6,209 nt of DNA. Origin: Candidatus Cloacimonadota bacterium (GTDB lineage Bacteria > Cloacimonadota > Cloacimonadia > Cloacimonadales > TCS61). The stretch covers positions 1 to 6,209 of the forward strand of contig JAFGEH010000228.1 of assembly GCA_016931665.1 (NCBI GenBank). The letters run 5' to 3'. Below are positions 6,204 through 6,209 of this stretch, one piece after another (the stretch's first letter is position 1; each line of letters opens with the position of its first letter). The notes under the pieces are model-generated. The model was not told the origin of the DNA. It did not search any database and saw only the letters and a program-made list of their open reading frames with translations. The position numbers and the translations under genes were made by a program.

Positions 6204-6209
6204 CAACCA

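Overview
This 6.2 kb bacterial window has no RNA genes, CRISPR arrays or recognisable mobile elements. Base composition is moderate, apart from an AT-rich patch at the left edge. The organism cannot be named from this sequence. The DMT transporter and the dehydroquinate-synthase-like protein have wording that I associate with Bacteroidota or the wider FCB group (for example KNQLGSF in the synthase and EPFLYFIGES in the transporter). Three of the six genes, however, have clear purine-rich ribosome binding sites, which is less typical of Bacteroidota proper. I treat an FCB-like, probably Gram-negative bacterium as a weak hypothesis.

Layout: a leftward gene for a 10-TM EamA/DMT permease (75-1013) is divergent from a rightward gene for an orphan SbcD/Mre11-type metallophosphoesterase (1197-2216). 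The 183-base region between them carries an imperfect inverted repeat and a terminator-like hairpin that could form an attenuator. The phosphoesterase gene converges, with a 16-base gap, on a leftward block of four genes. In transcription order these are a GT-B glycosyltransferase (5131-6168), a Wzx-type flippase (3677-5134), a 3-dehydroquinate-synthase-like sugar-phosphate cyclase (2640-3680) and a VOC/glyoxalase-fold protein (2233-2601). The first three are joined by 4-base ATGA overlaps, and a promoter-like -10 lies just upstream of the glycosyltransferase at the right edge.

The glycosyltransferase and flippase indicate assembly and export of a cell-surface polysaccharide. The cyclase is either the housekeeping AroB carried in a mixed operon or a source of a cyclic precursor; its active-site motifs favour genuine dehydroquinate synthase. 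The VOC protein has no assignable substrate. The left edge looks like the promoter and ribosome binding site of another leftward gene that starts just outside the window.

I see no convincing new system. The points most worth a second look are the cyclase coupled to export genes, the possible attenuator upstream of the phosphoesterase, and the two competing starts of the VOC gene.
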